Positions 7,705 through 16,829 of a stretch of DNA of 64,000 bases are shown one piece after another. Below the pieces are notes generated by a model, which did not search any database, was not told where the DNA came from, and saw only the letters and a list, made by a program, of their open reading frames with translations. Each line of letters starts with the position of its first letter. Position 1 is the first letter of the stretch. Both the position numbers and the translations under genes were made by a program. The DNA comes from Arenicella chitinivorans (lineage in GTDB: Bacteria; Pseudomonadota; Gammaproteobacteria; Arenicellales; Arenicellaceae), in assembly GCF_014651515.1 (NCBI RefSeq), contig NZ_BMXA01000001.1, positions 744,001 through 808,000 of the forward strand. Direction: 5' to 3'.

Positions 7705-10700
7705 TTATTGTTTGCAATTAGGCTGACTTAGAGCCAGAACCTGCGAACGTGATTTTGCAATCGGCGAGTTATATGGCGTCGCGCCACGTACGCCGGCGGT
7801 GGCGTTCACGTAATCCAATAGGTCTTGATTCGGAGCCATTTGATTGTTCGCGATGGCTTGTGACGACGTGGCACTGTAATCAAGGCTCAAATTGCGCGCA
7901 TTACCGGGGTCACCTGAGTAACCCGTGCGATAGCTGGAATTCAAACGACAATTGCCGCTGGCAAACTGCACAACGCTGCCGTCATCGGTGAAACTACCAT
8001 CACGCACGACGCCGTCTGAGAGTTCCACCTGCCATTTACTGAAAGCGTCTGCTAAATCGGAGTCCTCATTTTGCACAGCACTCAAGCCGACAAACAGGTT
8101 GTCTTCCCAGTGCAGGGTGCCACCAACACGAACGCTGGCGATGTCTTTCCAGTAATCGACATACACATTATTAAAGTGATGCGATGAACCACGGCGGAGC
8201 AACGGTACACGACGCAATGTGCTTCTGCCTCGGTTGTAAAAGGCGTCGGTCGTGATGAACATATTGTTGTGCAGTGTGGTGGTAATCTGTTGATTGATTA
8301 CGCGGCTGTCAGACGACCCGTGTAGTGACGCACGCAACACATCCACCAATCGATTGAACGAGATAGTGGTGTTGTAGGCGCCAACCTTAACGTCGAACGC
8401 GGCGTCACCGGTATTGATAAAGGAATTTTTATGAATCCAGACATCATTTGATTCGCCGGTGACCCGGAGCATATCCGGGTCTAGACCGTGGTCTTCGGTA
8501 TGTCCGGCGCCTTCAAAGCTTAGATTGGTGACGATCACACTGTTGGATAAACGGGTTGACTGGCCAGAGCTGTCTGCCCCAATTTTAAATCCGTTGAACA
8601 TCAGTTTGACGTTGGCACCGCGCCCGTCGAGTGTGGTGTTCGATCCGATCGTCAGGTTGCGAATGGGTAAATCAGAATCGTTGAGACGTTGGTTGAAAAA
8701 CTCGTCGGCGCAATTGCTGGAAGACACGCCATTGTTCGCACACCAGTTTTTGTAGTCAATACACTGACTCGCCGATGAAATGCCCAAGGCGCTTTGTACC
8801 GCCCCATTGTTGCATTGTAGCCGGTACATCGCGATTTCAGTCTCCGAACTAAAGTCATCCTTATCGAACACGATCCAATTATGCTGATCTGAGTCGATCG
8901 CTGCGGCTAACTGTTGTTCTGGCGATGAACTGCCGTTGGCACGAATCACCACCAGATCACTGCCGCCGCTTGCATCGTAACCACCGCGAGCTTGCTCACC
9001 GTAACCAATAGGTTTGCCCAGCGTGACGGACAGACACGTCACGATTTGTTGCTCGTTTCGCAGCGAGGACTCATCCCAGTTGGTGTTGTCGTTATTGATT
9101 AAGTCTAGGCACGCTGCCGTCGGGTTACCACTTGAGTCTAATGCATTGTCATCACCGCCACCTGGATTAGGGTTCGGATCTGGATCCGGGTCTGGTGTGG
9201 GATCTGGGTCTGGATCAGGATCGGGGTTCTGCGTACCAGATTGACTTGCTAGGTAGGTCTCAAATTCGGCAATTGCGGGTTGGGATGAGGCAGAATCAAT
9301 CACAAAGTTGACCTTATCCAAAGTAACTTGGTTAAACCGAATCACGCCGGCGCCAGTTCCACTGGCGATCTGGCCATCGTTATCATCATTCACCACACGC
9401 CAGCTGCCAATACGGCCTTCAAACCCAGCAGCTTCAACAATATTGATGGCATTAATCGTTTCACCGCCACTCCATTTTATGGAAATTCGCCCCGTGTTCC
9501 CACTTGGAGACCAGTAGCTTGAGAGATTGCCGTCGCGCACGTTTCCGTAGCTAGTACCTGACGCTTTACTCGAGCCGTCGGAACCAGCACCGATACTGAG
9601 GTTGGGACCGTCGTCATAACTGCCATCACCTGGGTTCGGGTCTGGATCAGGTGTTGGGTCGGGATCCGGATCCGGCGTCGGATCAGGGTCTGTATCGGCA
9701 AAAATAACGTTGATCTTGTCGATGTTTGGCCCACCGCTGGGGTTGGCTGAACTGACAGACAATTCGTTTGTGCCCGTCACCAGTCCAGAAACCGGTACCG
9801 AGATCTCCGACCAGTTGTTCCATGCACCCGTGGTTGAAAAATCGATAGTTTGCTGCGTGTTGCCGTTGATGCTTAGGTTCATTGCACGGCTACTGCCGCC
9901 GCCATTAGCGAAACGCAGTTTGATCGTGGCGTTCCCAGACTGACTACTGGTAAAGCTCCAGCTGGCCCCACTTGTACTGTTGTTTTCGAAATCTATAAAT
10001 CCACTGCCGGTAAAACCACTGTGATTGTTTTCGATATCGGCTTGATTCAAGTTTGCCGCATTTGCGGTTAGTTCGACATTGCTACCGTCACCTGGATTCG
10101 GGTCCGGATCTGGATCGGGCGTCGGATCTGGATCTGGGTCAGGGTCAGGGTCTGGTGCACTGCAGCTGCCGTCTGACGTGAGCATTCCCTTATTGGCACC
10201 GGCAATTTGAGCAAGCAACGCCGGTACGCAGCCCGCATCGTCTAAACTTACCCCATAAGGCACTGCCAGGCTGGCTGTGGACTGAGGATTCGGGCCAGCT
10301 GGGTCTTCGTCGCTCGGTGAGGTGTCCCAATTGATGTTGTCGAACACATTTCCGCGCAGATCCCACGTACCGGAAACATCATCATAGAAGGTCCCGATTG
10401 GGTTACGCGCGTCTTGGAAATAGTTGTTCTCAATTAGCGCTTCGCCACCGCGTCGTGAGTTGATACCCGTTGACCGGATGCCGTCGTACCAGTTGTTGTA
10501 AATATGCGCGAAACCGCCACGTAGTAATGGCACGCGGGAGTTTAGGTCGCGAAAAATATTGTGGTGCCATGTCAGTGGCCCATTGCCGAGATCGCTCGAG
10601 CTAGACCCTACTAAGCCGCCGCGGTCTGAGCCCTGCAACAAACTGTAGGACAAGGTAACGTAACGAGTATCAGCTTTGATGTCGATCAAACTGTCGTAGC

Positions 10701-11226
10701 CCTCCGACTCGCCGCCATCGGCGCTGAGCGTCACGTGATCAACCCAAACATTGGAAACATCACTTTCCATGCCGATTGCATCGCCGCCATTAGAGGTAGG
10801 GGAACCAGATTTTTTAACATTTCGTACCGCCACGTTTCGCACAATGATGTTGTTGGCATTGCGCAGATGGATGCCCAATTGATCAAACAATGCGCCGTTA
10901 CCAACACCGATGATGGTCACGTTGTCGACGTCTTTGATTTCAATTTTATCGTCGGCAGTATTACAGCTTGAACCACTGACTTTCGAAGTGTTTCCGTGGT
11001 TAATTGTGCCTTCGACTTCGATGATGATGGGCGAGTCACTGGTGGGACGTGAACACAGTGCCTGATGAATCTGTGTGCCACTAGTAGCGCGGACGGTCGG
11101 CCCCCCTTGACCACCCGTGGTGCCACCATTTTGGCCCGCGAAGCCGGTTGCTTGCGCGTGGGTCAGCGCAGGCGATAAGAAACAGGCTGTCGATACGGCG
11201 ACAGCCAGACGAGTTAAACTCCTCAT
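7705..11226 (-). CDS. modular secreted pectate lyase with two PL1 catalytic domains
   Basis: A 1173-residue multimodular enzyme with a signal peptide ending near THA-QA (residue 25) and a strong AGGAGG ribosome site. Order of modules: PL1 catalytic domain, about residues 26-345 (VWVDHVTLS, then RVPLLRGG near 230); Asp-Pro linker, about 357-377; CBM35/CBM6-like beta-sandwich, about 380-505; Asp-Pro linker, about 510-535; F5/8-type (discoidin) domain, about 540-660; Asp-Pro linker, about 664-688; second, divergent PL1 domain, about 695-1173 (VWIHKNSF, then RVPLLRRG near 1010). PL1 enzymes cleave polygalacturonate by calcium-dependent beta-elimination. Two catalytic modules joined by two carbohydrate-binding modules suggest action on insoluble or complex pectin. 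The linkers are DNA-level repeats. Regulation is probably by the LacI-type operators upstream. Confidence 0.93.
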   Translation of the reverse strand: MRSLTRLAVAVSTACFLSPALTHAQATGFAGQNGGTTGGQGGPTVRATSGTQIHQALCSRPTSDSPIIIEVEGTINHGNTSKVSGSSCNTADDKIEIKDVDNVTIIGVGNGALFDQLGIHLRNANNIIVRNVAVRNVKKSGSPTSNGGDAIGMESDVSNVWVDHVTLSADGGESEGYDSLIDIKADTRYVTLSYSLLQGSDRGGLVGSSSSDLGNGPLTWHHNIFRDLNSRVPLLRGGFAHIYNNWYDGIRSTGINSRRGGEALIENNYFQDARNPIGTFYDDVSGTWDLRGNVFDNINWDTSPSDEDPAGPNPQSTASLAVPYGVSLDDAGCVPALLAQIAGANKGMLTSDGSCSAPDPDPDPDPDPTPDPDPDPNPGDGSNVELTANAANLNQADIENNHSGFTGSGFIDFENNSTSGASWSFTSSQSGNATIKLRFANGGGSSRAMNLSINGNTQQTIDFSTTGAWNNWSEISVPVSGLVTGTNELSVSSANPSGGPNIDKINVIFADTDPDPTPDPDPDPTPDPDPNPGDGSYDDGPNLSIGAGSDGSSKASGTSYGNVRDGNLSSYWSPSGNTGRISIKWSGGETINAINIVEAAGFEGRIGSWRVVNDDNDGQIASGTGAGVIRFNQVTLDKVNFVIDSASSQPAIAEFETYLASQSGTQNPDPDPDPDPTPDPDPDPNPNPGGGDDNALDSSGNPTAACLDLINNDNTNWDESSLRNEQQIVTCLSVTLGKPIGYGEQARGGYDASGGSDLVVIRANGSSSPEQQLAAAIDSDQHNWIVFDKDDFSSETEIAMYRLQCNNGAVQSALGISSASQCIDYKNWCANNGVSSSNCADEFFNQRLNDSDLPIRNLTIGSNTTLDGRGANVKLMFNGFKIGADSSGQSTRLSNSVIVTNLSFEGAGHTEDHGLDPDMLRVTGESNDVWIHKNSFINTGDAAFDVKVGAYNTTISFNRLVDVLRASLHGSSDSRVINQQITTTLHNNMFITTDAFYNRGRSTLRRVPLLRRGSSHHFNNVYVDYWKDIASVRVGGTLHWEDNLFVGLSAVQNEDSDLADAFSKWQVELSDGVVRDGSFTDDGSVVQFASGNCRLNSSYRTGYSGDPGNARNLSLDYSATSSQAIANNQMAPNQDLLDYVNATAGVRGATPYNSPIAKSRSQVLALSQPNCKQ

Positions 11227-11356
11227 GGTTTTCCTCCTGTAGGATTTCTATTTAGCCGCTGAATACTCCTGGCACGGCCTCTTTGTCGTAAGTTTTGATA
11301 GCAAGCTTCGTTGTGTACGCTTCGTATTTGATGTTATTGGCGTACTTCTTGGACTA

Positions 11357-11374
11357 AATGCTACCGGTAGCATT
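11357..11374. promoter_or_regulatory. LacI-family-type operator, proximal copy
   Basis: AATGCTACCGGTAGCATT is an 18-bp perfect palindrome with the central CCGG typical of LacI/GalR/GntR-family operators. It lies 131 bases upstream of the pectate lyase start codon. A second copy of its core is centred exactly 130 bases farther upstream. No LacI-type gene occurs in the window, so the regulator would be encoded elsewhere. Confidence 0.75.
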
Positions 11375-11488
11375 ATGTGCTTAAAAAAATGCGAGGTGAT
11401 CACTGAGGTTGGTGAGTTCAGGTCAAAATTGATTTATTTAAATGACAATAAATCCAATATATCGCACAATAATGGACACATGCATAAA

Positions 11489-11502
11489 TGCTACCGGTAG
11501 CA
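11489..11502. promoter_or_regulatory. LacI-family-type operator, distal copy
   Basis: TGCTACCGGTAGCA is a 14-bp perfect palindrome. With flanks it shares TAAATGCTACCGGTAGCA with the proximal site, an 18-base match unlikely by chance. The rest of the 11227-11563 gap is AT-rich. It must hold the pectate lyase promoter, but I could not pick a confident -35/-10 pair. Confidence 0.72.
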
Positions 11503-11563
11503 AATATTTCACAAATGTCAGGTAAGATCAAGTCAAATTTCAGAAATATCTCTTTGAGTCTGA

Positions 11564-12769
11564 TTACATTTGGAGTCGGCCTAACGTTCCATTAGCGACC
11601 ATTTCTGCATCATGCAATACGATAATAATATCGTCGTACCTTTCTTTAAAAACGTCACTTGCCAAGAAATTTGACATCCCACCGTCCGGTAACATATTGA
11701 TGTTGATCTGTGTCAGTGAACGATATCCAATCGCTAAGTCTCGGGCTGTATAAGTGCCAAATGAATTTGAAATGACAAGCGCACGTTTGTTACTTAATGG
11801 GTTTTGAGTGAGGTATTGAGTGGTGTGAGCTCTTGTTATGGATGGGTCCGAATCGAGAGCCTGTGCTATCCAATCGGTTGGCTGTAGGGAAATGCCCCTT
11901 TCAGCGTAGGGGATATGCCAAGCTTGGCCTTCAGCAATAAACCCAATAAACATACTAAGGTCACTACCTCGCGCGACTAACCGTTTTCCGTCATTGACAT
12001 CATCAGGTACCTGAATCTCCAATTTCTTCAAAAGCGACGTGGCAAATAGCGATGTGCTCATGCCGAAAGCATGAAAGTTTTGTGGCGGGTAAAAATACGC
12101 AGTGTCACGTTGCTGCTTGAACTCGTCAAGCGGGTAGTGGAATATGGCGTTGAATTCTTCGCTTGTTTGCCGCCCAGCATTTATTTCTCTCAATATTTTG
12201 GCCGTATCGCAGCGACGACGAGTTTCGGCTGGCACGCCGCTATGCAATTCTTCTGGGTAAACATTGGGTTTGCTTGGGTAAACAGTGACCGCTAATCGCG
12301 CACTCTTATCCTGTAAACTTTGGAGAAATGTTCTAAGGTTTTGCTGACTCCTGTTTAGCCGCGCCGCATTGTAGTCCGGGCATGAACCATTTATGGCACT
12401 GAACTTGGTGCTGGCATGGTAGCTTAAAAATACAAAACCATCTTGAGTTCGGAAAACTCGTCGATTTGGACTTTCGCCGAGGCGGTAAAACAAAAAACGC
12501 CGATACATCTGATTCAATGGCAGTGCAAAGCCAATATGATCATCAACAAAATGCGAGGTTTGTTTTTGTATGCTCGTATCGCCCCTCAGGTTTGACCAGA
12601 TGGTTTTAGCTGATAGATCTGGGAAAGTTGTTAGTGTTCGATTTTCAATGGCAGACCGTAATTGATGGTCGCTGTAAAAACCTGCCATAGCGGGAGTAAA
12701 GAGCAATATCGCCAGCAGCAGCGTGGTCACGCGTGCTCGATAACCATAGTCCTGTACAAGTTTTGTCAT
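11564..12769 (-). CDS. AlgJ/AlgX-like SGNH polysaccharide O-acetyltransferase component
   Basis: A 401-residue protein with one N-terminal membrane segment (about residues 15-32), the rest periplasmic, fitting the AlgJ/AlgX SGNH-like fold. The Ser motif is ISNSFGTYT with S336. The position equivalent to the Asp-x-His pair of AlgX/AlgJ reads N231-F-H233, so the usual Asp appears replaced by Asn. It starts 2 bases after the MBOAT stop codon, indicating translational coupling. In alginate-type systems the MBOAT protein moves acetyl groups across the membrane and the SGNH protein places them on the polymer. The target polymer here is unknown; no alginate genes are nearby. Confidence 0.82.
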   Translation of the reverse strand: MTKLVQDYGYRARVTTLLLAILLFTPAMAGFYSDHQLRSAIENRTLTTFPDLSAKTIWSNLRGDTSIQKQTSHFVDDHIGFALPLNQMYRRFLFYRLGESPNRRVFRTQDGFVFLSYHASTKFSAINGSCPDYNAARLNRSQQNLRTFLQSLQDKSARLAVTVYPSKPNVYPEELHSGVPAETRRRCDTAKILREINAGRQTSEEFNAIFHYPLDEFKQQRDTAYFYPPQNFHAFGMSTSLFATSLLKKLEIQVPDDVNDGKRLVARGSDLSMFIGFIAEGQAWHIPYAERGISLQPTDWIAQALDSDPSITRAHTTQYLTQNPLSNKRALVISNSFGTYTARDLAIGYRSLTQININMLPDGGMSNFLASDVFKERYDDIIIVLHDAEMVANGTLGRLQM

Positions 12770-12771
12770 AT

Positions 12772-14151
12772 CTAGAACCTGAAATAGATAAATGGGCTAT
12801 AGCTCCCTGACACAACCAAAACCATACAAAGTAGCGCGAGACTTATTAGGCCTGCGATTCTGAGTGTGCAGGTTAACCAGGGAGGAGGTCCTTTCACTAG
12901 CCGAGTAACAATGGAATAAACTGGGAATGATGCGATCGCTGCAATAGGGAACAAGAGTCTAGCCTCGGGGCTAAAGAACATGGCAAATGTATGTTGTTGT
13001 TGTCCATCGAATCCCGCCATAGCGGTTAGAAACGTGATCGCTTGATCCAGGTTTTCAGCTCGAAAGAAGACCCAACCAACCATCACAACCAAAATCAGGT
13101 ATAGCCACGACATGAAGGGCGGTAGTCGTTTCAGTAACCGCGCTAGGCCGATACGCTCTATCACGAGTACGGATCCGTGGAAATACCCCCACAACAGAAA
13201 GTTCCAAGCCGCGCCGTGCCAAATTCCGCACAGTGTGAATACGATGATTAGATTTAGATAAGTTCGAAATTTACCTCGTTGATTGCCTCCCAGCGGTATA
13301 TAGAGATAGTCCCGAAACCAGGTGGACAAAGAAATGTGCCATCGACGCCAAAACTCACTGAGTGATGTGCTCTGGTACGGATAATCGAAGTTTCGCGGTA
13401 AGTGAAAGCCAATAATCCTGCCGAGGCCGATTGCCATCAATGAATAAGCCGAAAAATCAAAGTATATTTGCAGTGTATACGCAGACACACCAGACCAGGC
13501 CGCGGTAGTTGAGATAGATGCATTCGACATGGAGAACACGTCGTCGGCAACCAATGCCATTTTATCGGCTAAAATTAATTTTTGACTCAGACCAATAATA
13601 AACAAACTAAATCCAGCTTGAATATCATTGAACTCGATTACACGATTACGGATCGCCTGCGAAATACTGGCGTAGCGCACGATGGGGCCGGCGATTAGCT
13701 GGGGGAACATGGAAATATAAAGACCGAGGTCCAATACTGAGTTGGCTGGTTTGGCGTCGTGCCGATAAACATCTACGAGATATGAGATTGCCTGAAACGT
13801 GAAGAACGATATGCCCAGTGGCAGAACGGGGAGTTGTTGGCGATTGATAGTGAGTCCGAGTATCTCAGTCGTCACAAAGCCGAAGTATTTGAAATAGAAC
13901 AAAAAAATTAAATTTAGGCCGACACCGATCGCGAGTGCAAGTCGCTTTCGTGGGCCGTGATCAATGCGTTTGCTAATCCAGTAATTGCAAACTATGCTGA
14001 CTAGGAGAAGCGCCACATACAAACCTTCGCCCCAAGCATAAAAGAACAGACTAAAACATAAAATAGTGACATTCCTAAAAGGCAGTGTCGCATACGCGGT
14101 GAAAAATAACGGTAGGAAAACAAATAGGAATATGGAGGAAGAAAAGACCAC
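12772..14151 (-). CDS. MBOAT family O-acyltransferase, AlgI-like
   Basis: A 459-residue polytopic inner-membrane protein with about ten or more hydrophobic helices. The MBOAT core is clear: YFDFSAYSLMAIGLGR, then FWRRWHISLSTWFRDYLYIPLGGN, then the catalytic His in CGIWHGAAWNFLLWG. AlgI-type MBOAT proteins transfer acetyl groups from a cytoplasmic donor to the periplasmic side for polysaccharide acetylation. The start is a GTG at 14149-14151 with a weak ribosome site; the N-terminus FSSSIFLFVFLPLFF matches typical AlgI starts. It is first in a two-gene operon with the AlgJ-like gene. The target could be the exopolysaccharide made by the 19806-25126 operon, which is only inference. Confidence 0.9.
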   Translation of the reverse strand: MVFSSSIFLFVFLPLFFTAYATLPFRNVTILCFSLFFYAWGEGLYVALLLVSIVCNYWISKRIDHGPRKRLALAIGVGLNLIFLFYFKYFGFVTTEILGLTINRQQLPVLPLGISFFTFQAISYLVDVYRHDAKPANSVLDLGLYISMFPQLIAGPIVRYASISQAIRNRVIEFNDIQAGFSLFIIGLSQKLILADKMALVADDVFSMSNASISTTAAWSGVSAYTLQIYFDFSAYSLMAIGLGRIIGFHLPRNFDYPYQSTSLSEFWRRWHISLSTWFRDYLYIPLGGNQRGKFRTYLNLIIVFTLCGIWHGAAWNFLLWGYFHGSVLVIERIGLARLLKRLPPFMSWLYLILVVMVGWVFFRAENLDQAITFLTAMAGFDGQQQHTFAMFFSPEARLLFPIAAIASFPVYSIVTRLVKGPPPWLTCTLRIAGLISLALLCMVLVVSGSYSPFIYFRF

Positions 14152-14222
14152 GAGATAGCTCTAGTCGGATGCGTAGTGGTGATGATCTTGCAAAAGGGTA
14201 CTGACGGTCAAGTGGTGGTAGA

Positions 14223-14236
14223 TTGGTGATCATCAA
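14223..14236. promoter_or_regulatory. possible FNR/CRP-family site in a divergent promoter region
   Basis: TTGGTGATCATCAA differs by one base from the FNR/ANR consensus TTGAT-N4-ATCAA. It lies between the divergent MBOAT operon (start 14151) and the DUF5694 gene (start 14317). A near match is weaker evidence than the exact one upstream of ompW. Confidence 0.35.
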
Positions 14237-14316
14237 GTCGATTAAAAAAACTGAATCCGAATAGGTTGGACTCGCATCAAACTAGCATCACTAACCACCC
14301 ATACACGAGAATGATA

Positions 14317-15120
14317 ATGAAAAACATTGCTGCAAACTTGATGATCCTGCTGAGTTTATCCCTGAATACCGCCGCAGCCGAATCAGACGCTGCACAAGTG
14401 ATGATGTTTGGTACTTTTCACTTTAGTAACCCTGGTCTGGATGTCGTGAAACACGATGAAGTCAATGTGCTAACGCATGACAATCAGGTCTATCTGCAAG
14501 CTATGACCAAACGCATCGCTAATGAATTCAAGCCAACGGCCGTCTTGTTAGAGTGTGCACTGGCGTCACAAGCAAAGGTTGATAAGGAGTATGCGGCATA
14601 TCTGAAAGGTGACTATGCGCTCGCAGTCAACGAAATTGATCAGGTTGGTTACCGAGTGGCGAAGCAGGTGGGTTTAGCTCAGGTCACATGTTTTGATGAA
14701 CGAGAGGTGCAGTGGAAAGCAGAGGCTTTACATAAGGTGATGCCAGAGTCGAACCCCGCACTGCAAGCGGAGTTTGAATCCACCGTACAAGACTTGGTGG
14801 CTGAATTTAATGCATTGAGCGCCACGCTGACACTGGGCGAGATGCTGCGTGAAATGAACTCCACGCAACGAGATTTGCAGAATAAGAGTTTCTATTTGTT
14901 GACCAATGAAGTCGGCGCGATGGGCGAGGGCTTTTACGGCGCCGATTCTGCTGCCAGCTGGTGGCATCGCAACTTTCGTATGTATGCCAACGTGCAAAAA
15001 ATTGCGCAGCCCGGCGAGCGTGTATTGGTGTTGGCCGGACAAGGTCATACGTCAATTATGAAGGACCTGCTTGAGTTAGATCAGAAACGACAAGCGAGAT
15101 CAATCGTGCCGCTGTTGTAA
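14317..15120 (+). CDS. secreted DUF5694-family protein
   Basis: A 267-residue protein with a signal peptide (MKNIAANLMILLSLSLNTAAA). The start at 14317 was chosen over the upstream TTG (14266) because GAGA lies 6 bases before it and the signal peptide begins there; the ATG at 14311 is also possible. The N-terminal VMMFGTFHFSNPGLD motif and a late LVLAGQGHTSIMKDLLE motif are characteristic of DUF5694. These proteins distantly resemble the TraB/PrgY/ChaN group, with histidines that might bind metal. No activity is established. It is a single-gene unit with convergent genes downstream. Confidence 0.8.
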   Translation: MKNIAANLMILLSLSLNTAAAESDAAQVMMFGTFHFSNPGLDVVKHDEVNVLTHDNQVYLQAMTKRIANEFKPTAVLLECALASQAKVDKEYAAYLKGDYALAVNEIDQVGYRVAKQVGLAQVTCFDEREVQWKAEALHKVMPESNPALQAEFESTVQDLVAEFNALSATLTLGEMLREMNSTQRDLQNKSFYLLTNEVGAMGEGFYGADSAASWWHRNFRMYANVQKIAQPGERVLVLAGQGHTSIMKDLLELDQKRQARSIVPLL

Positions 15121-15512
15121 TTTGACCACGTACTTGTTTGTTGGTGGCTCTTGTTCGAGTTCATCGACATCAATCTCGCGCCGGTGTTGGTTTTGACTGG
15201 TGACGTGAACGTAGTCGGTTTTCAAACTGCATGCTAGCGGCGCGCGAAAAGTGTTCTCAGCAAACTAGCTGCGCCCGCGTGTGTGGTGAATGGCGTCGGT
15301 GCGGTGTTGGTTGATTATCGGTTGAATGTTGGACTGTTTGATAGCCCAGACTATCGTATTACCCCCGCCAATTTTGACGGCTACGGGTAGTGCGAAAGTG
15401 AATTAATCGGATGATTCGTTCGACCGCGCCGAACGAAGTGCCAAATCTTAGAATATGGGGCAGACTGAGATACTGAGTTTACTGTTACCGCTGATACGGT
15501 GAGTTTGTTAAT
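15121..15512. other. 392-base convergent intergenic region with a short coding-like stretch
   Basis: Between convergent genes. A frame of about 50 codons (15238-15390, + strand) has no ATG and no ribosome site. It reads GVGAVLVDYRLN in its middle, reminiscent of the strand before the oxyanion loop in alpha/beta hydrolases. It could be a gene remnant or chance. I see no terminator hairpin or RNA gene. Confidence 0.3.
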
Positions 15513-16829
15513 TTAGGTTCGGTCTGATTTTGCTTCAGTCCCAGTCTCAACCACAGCTCCAGTCCCATCCACAGCCCCAGTGCTCACGCATACCGACGAG
15601 CCGCCCTGATCATTACCTCGTACGTTCACCGACCAGCCGAGCCGGTCACAGATCATGGTGACAATATACAGGCCTAGTCCACTGTTCGAGGTAACCACCG
15701 ACTTGCCCGAGTTTGTATCCGGGAATACCGGGCGCGTATCACTTCCGTCGCTGCCTTGGTCGATGACTTCAAAGTGTTTGTCAGTCAGGGTGAGCTGAAT
15801 CTTTCCGCCGGTGTGCTGCAGCGCATTCTGGATCAGATTACGCAGCAACATCTTGACCAGTACCGGGTCTGCATCGACCCAGCTGTCGTCATCCGTCGTG
15901 TTTTGGTCCACTCGAGAATCAATGTCATACTGTGATTTCAGGTCATCCAGTACCCCTGTTGCTATGCTGCCGATATGAGTTTGCTGCGGGCTCAGTCCAC
16001 CATCGCGACGTGAGAGTTTGAGCAAGACATCAATGTTGTCGCTCATTTCGAGAGCTGCCGATTCGATTCGCCTCAAGACGTGCTGACTTGATGACGAAAC
16101 GGTGTGTTGGCTCTCCAAAACCTCAAGCGCACCTAGAACGACCGATACGGGTGTTTTTAACTCATGACTGGCCATGCCGACCAATGCTCTCTCGCGCTCC
16201 AGGTATTGTGACATTTCGTGTAAGAACTCGTTAAAGACCGTGGCAATCTCGTCGAGTTCACGGTCCTCAAACTCTTTGTTGCTTAGTTGAAACTCTTTGC
16301 TGATTTGAGTACGTCGGATATCACGGGTAAGGGCACGCAATGGAGCCACGATTCGACGGCTGCTCGAATACGCCAAAAAGAAACTGATCAGAATGGTCAG
16401 CAGGGCGATGCCGATCACGATTTTGAAAAATCGCGATTCGCGTTTAAATATTTGCGAGACGTCTCGGGCATGAAAAAACCGGCCATTGTCCAACGCTTCA
16501 ATATTGACGATATAGCGGTGCTCATCGACGCCAAACTGAATATGTTGGCCAACTTCCAAGTTTTGGAACAGCTGCGTTTGGGGTTCGAGGTGTGGTGTCT
16601 GGTTTGGCAGGTATTCGATGATAATATTTTTGGTGCGATGGAATAATGGTGCATCGAGCTGGTGCTCGGACAGGATAAAGTTTCGTTCTTCGACAAAATC
16701 TTGTCGTAGAAAGTCTTCTTCCAGACGTTTTGTGAGGGTGACAACCAGTGTCGTCATCACCAGCACCAGGACAATGTTAACCAGGAAAACAGTGGCGAAG
16801 AATTTTTTGGAAATCGACGGTTTAGTCAT
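15513..16829 (-). CDS. two-component sensor histidine kinase
   Basis: A 438-residue membrane kinase. TM1 is at about residues 9-30, a periplasmic sensor of about 105 residues follows, and TM2 is near 140-160 (IVIGIALLTILISFFLAY). A HAMP linker follows, then the HisKA box ASHELKTP with phospho-acceptor H222, then an ATPase domain with N-box NLIQNALQHTGG, DQGSDG and G-box GLGLYIV. The start at 16829 overlaps the response regulator stop by 8 bases and gives a normal short N-terminus; a longer frame from 16859 is less likely. The sensory domain is not recognised, so the signal is unknown. The C-terminal tail (about 25 residues) is Gly/Thr/Glu rich. Confidence 0.93.
   Translation of the reverse strand: MTKPSISKKFFATVFLVNIVLVLVMTTLVVTLTKRLEEDFLRQDFVEERNFILSEHQLDAPLFHRTKNIIIEYLPNQTPHLEPQTQLFQNLEVGQHIQFGVDEHRYIVNIEALDNGRFFHARDVSQIFKRESRFFKIVIGIALLTILISFFLAYSSSRRIVAPLRALTRDIRRTQISKEFQLSNKEFEDRELDEIATVFNEFLHEMSQYLERERALVGMASHELKTPVSVVLGALEVLESQHTVSSSSQHVLRRIESAALEMSDNIDVLLKLSRRDGGLSPQQTHIGSIATGVLDDLKSQYDIDSRVDQNTTDDDSWVDADPVLVKMLLRNLIQNALQHTGGKIQLTLTDKHFEVIDQGSDGSDTRPVFPDTNSGKSVVTSNSGLGLYIVTMICDRLGWSVNVRGNDQGGSSVCVSTGAVDGTGAVVETGTEAKSDRT

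Noticed and set aside
9163-10155. Repeated GGATCTGGATCCGGGTCT-like DNA that could look like a CRISPR or satellite
   Set aside because: Three short stretches of about 60-75 bases that encode Asp-Pro linkers inside the pectate lyase; no spacer-repeat periodicity outside the coding frame.
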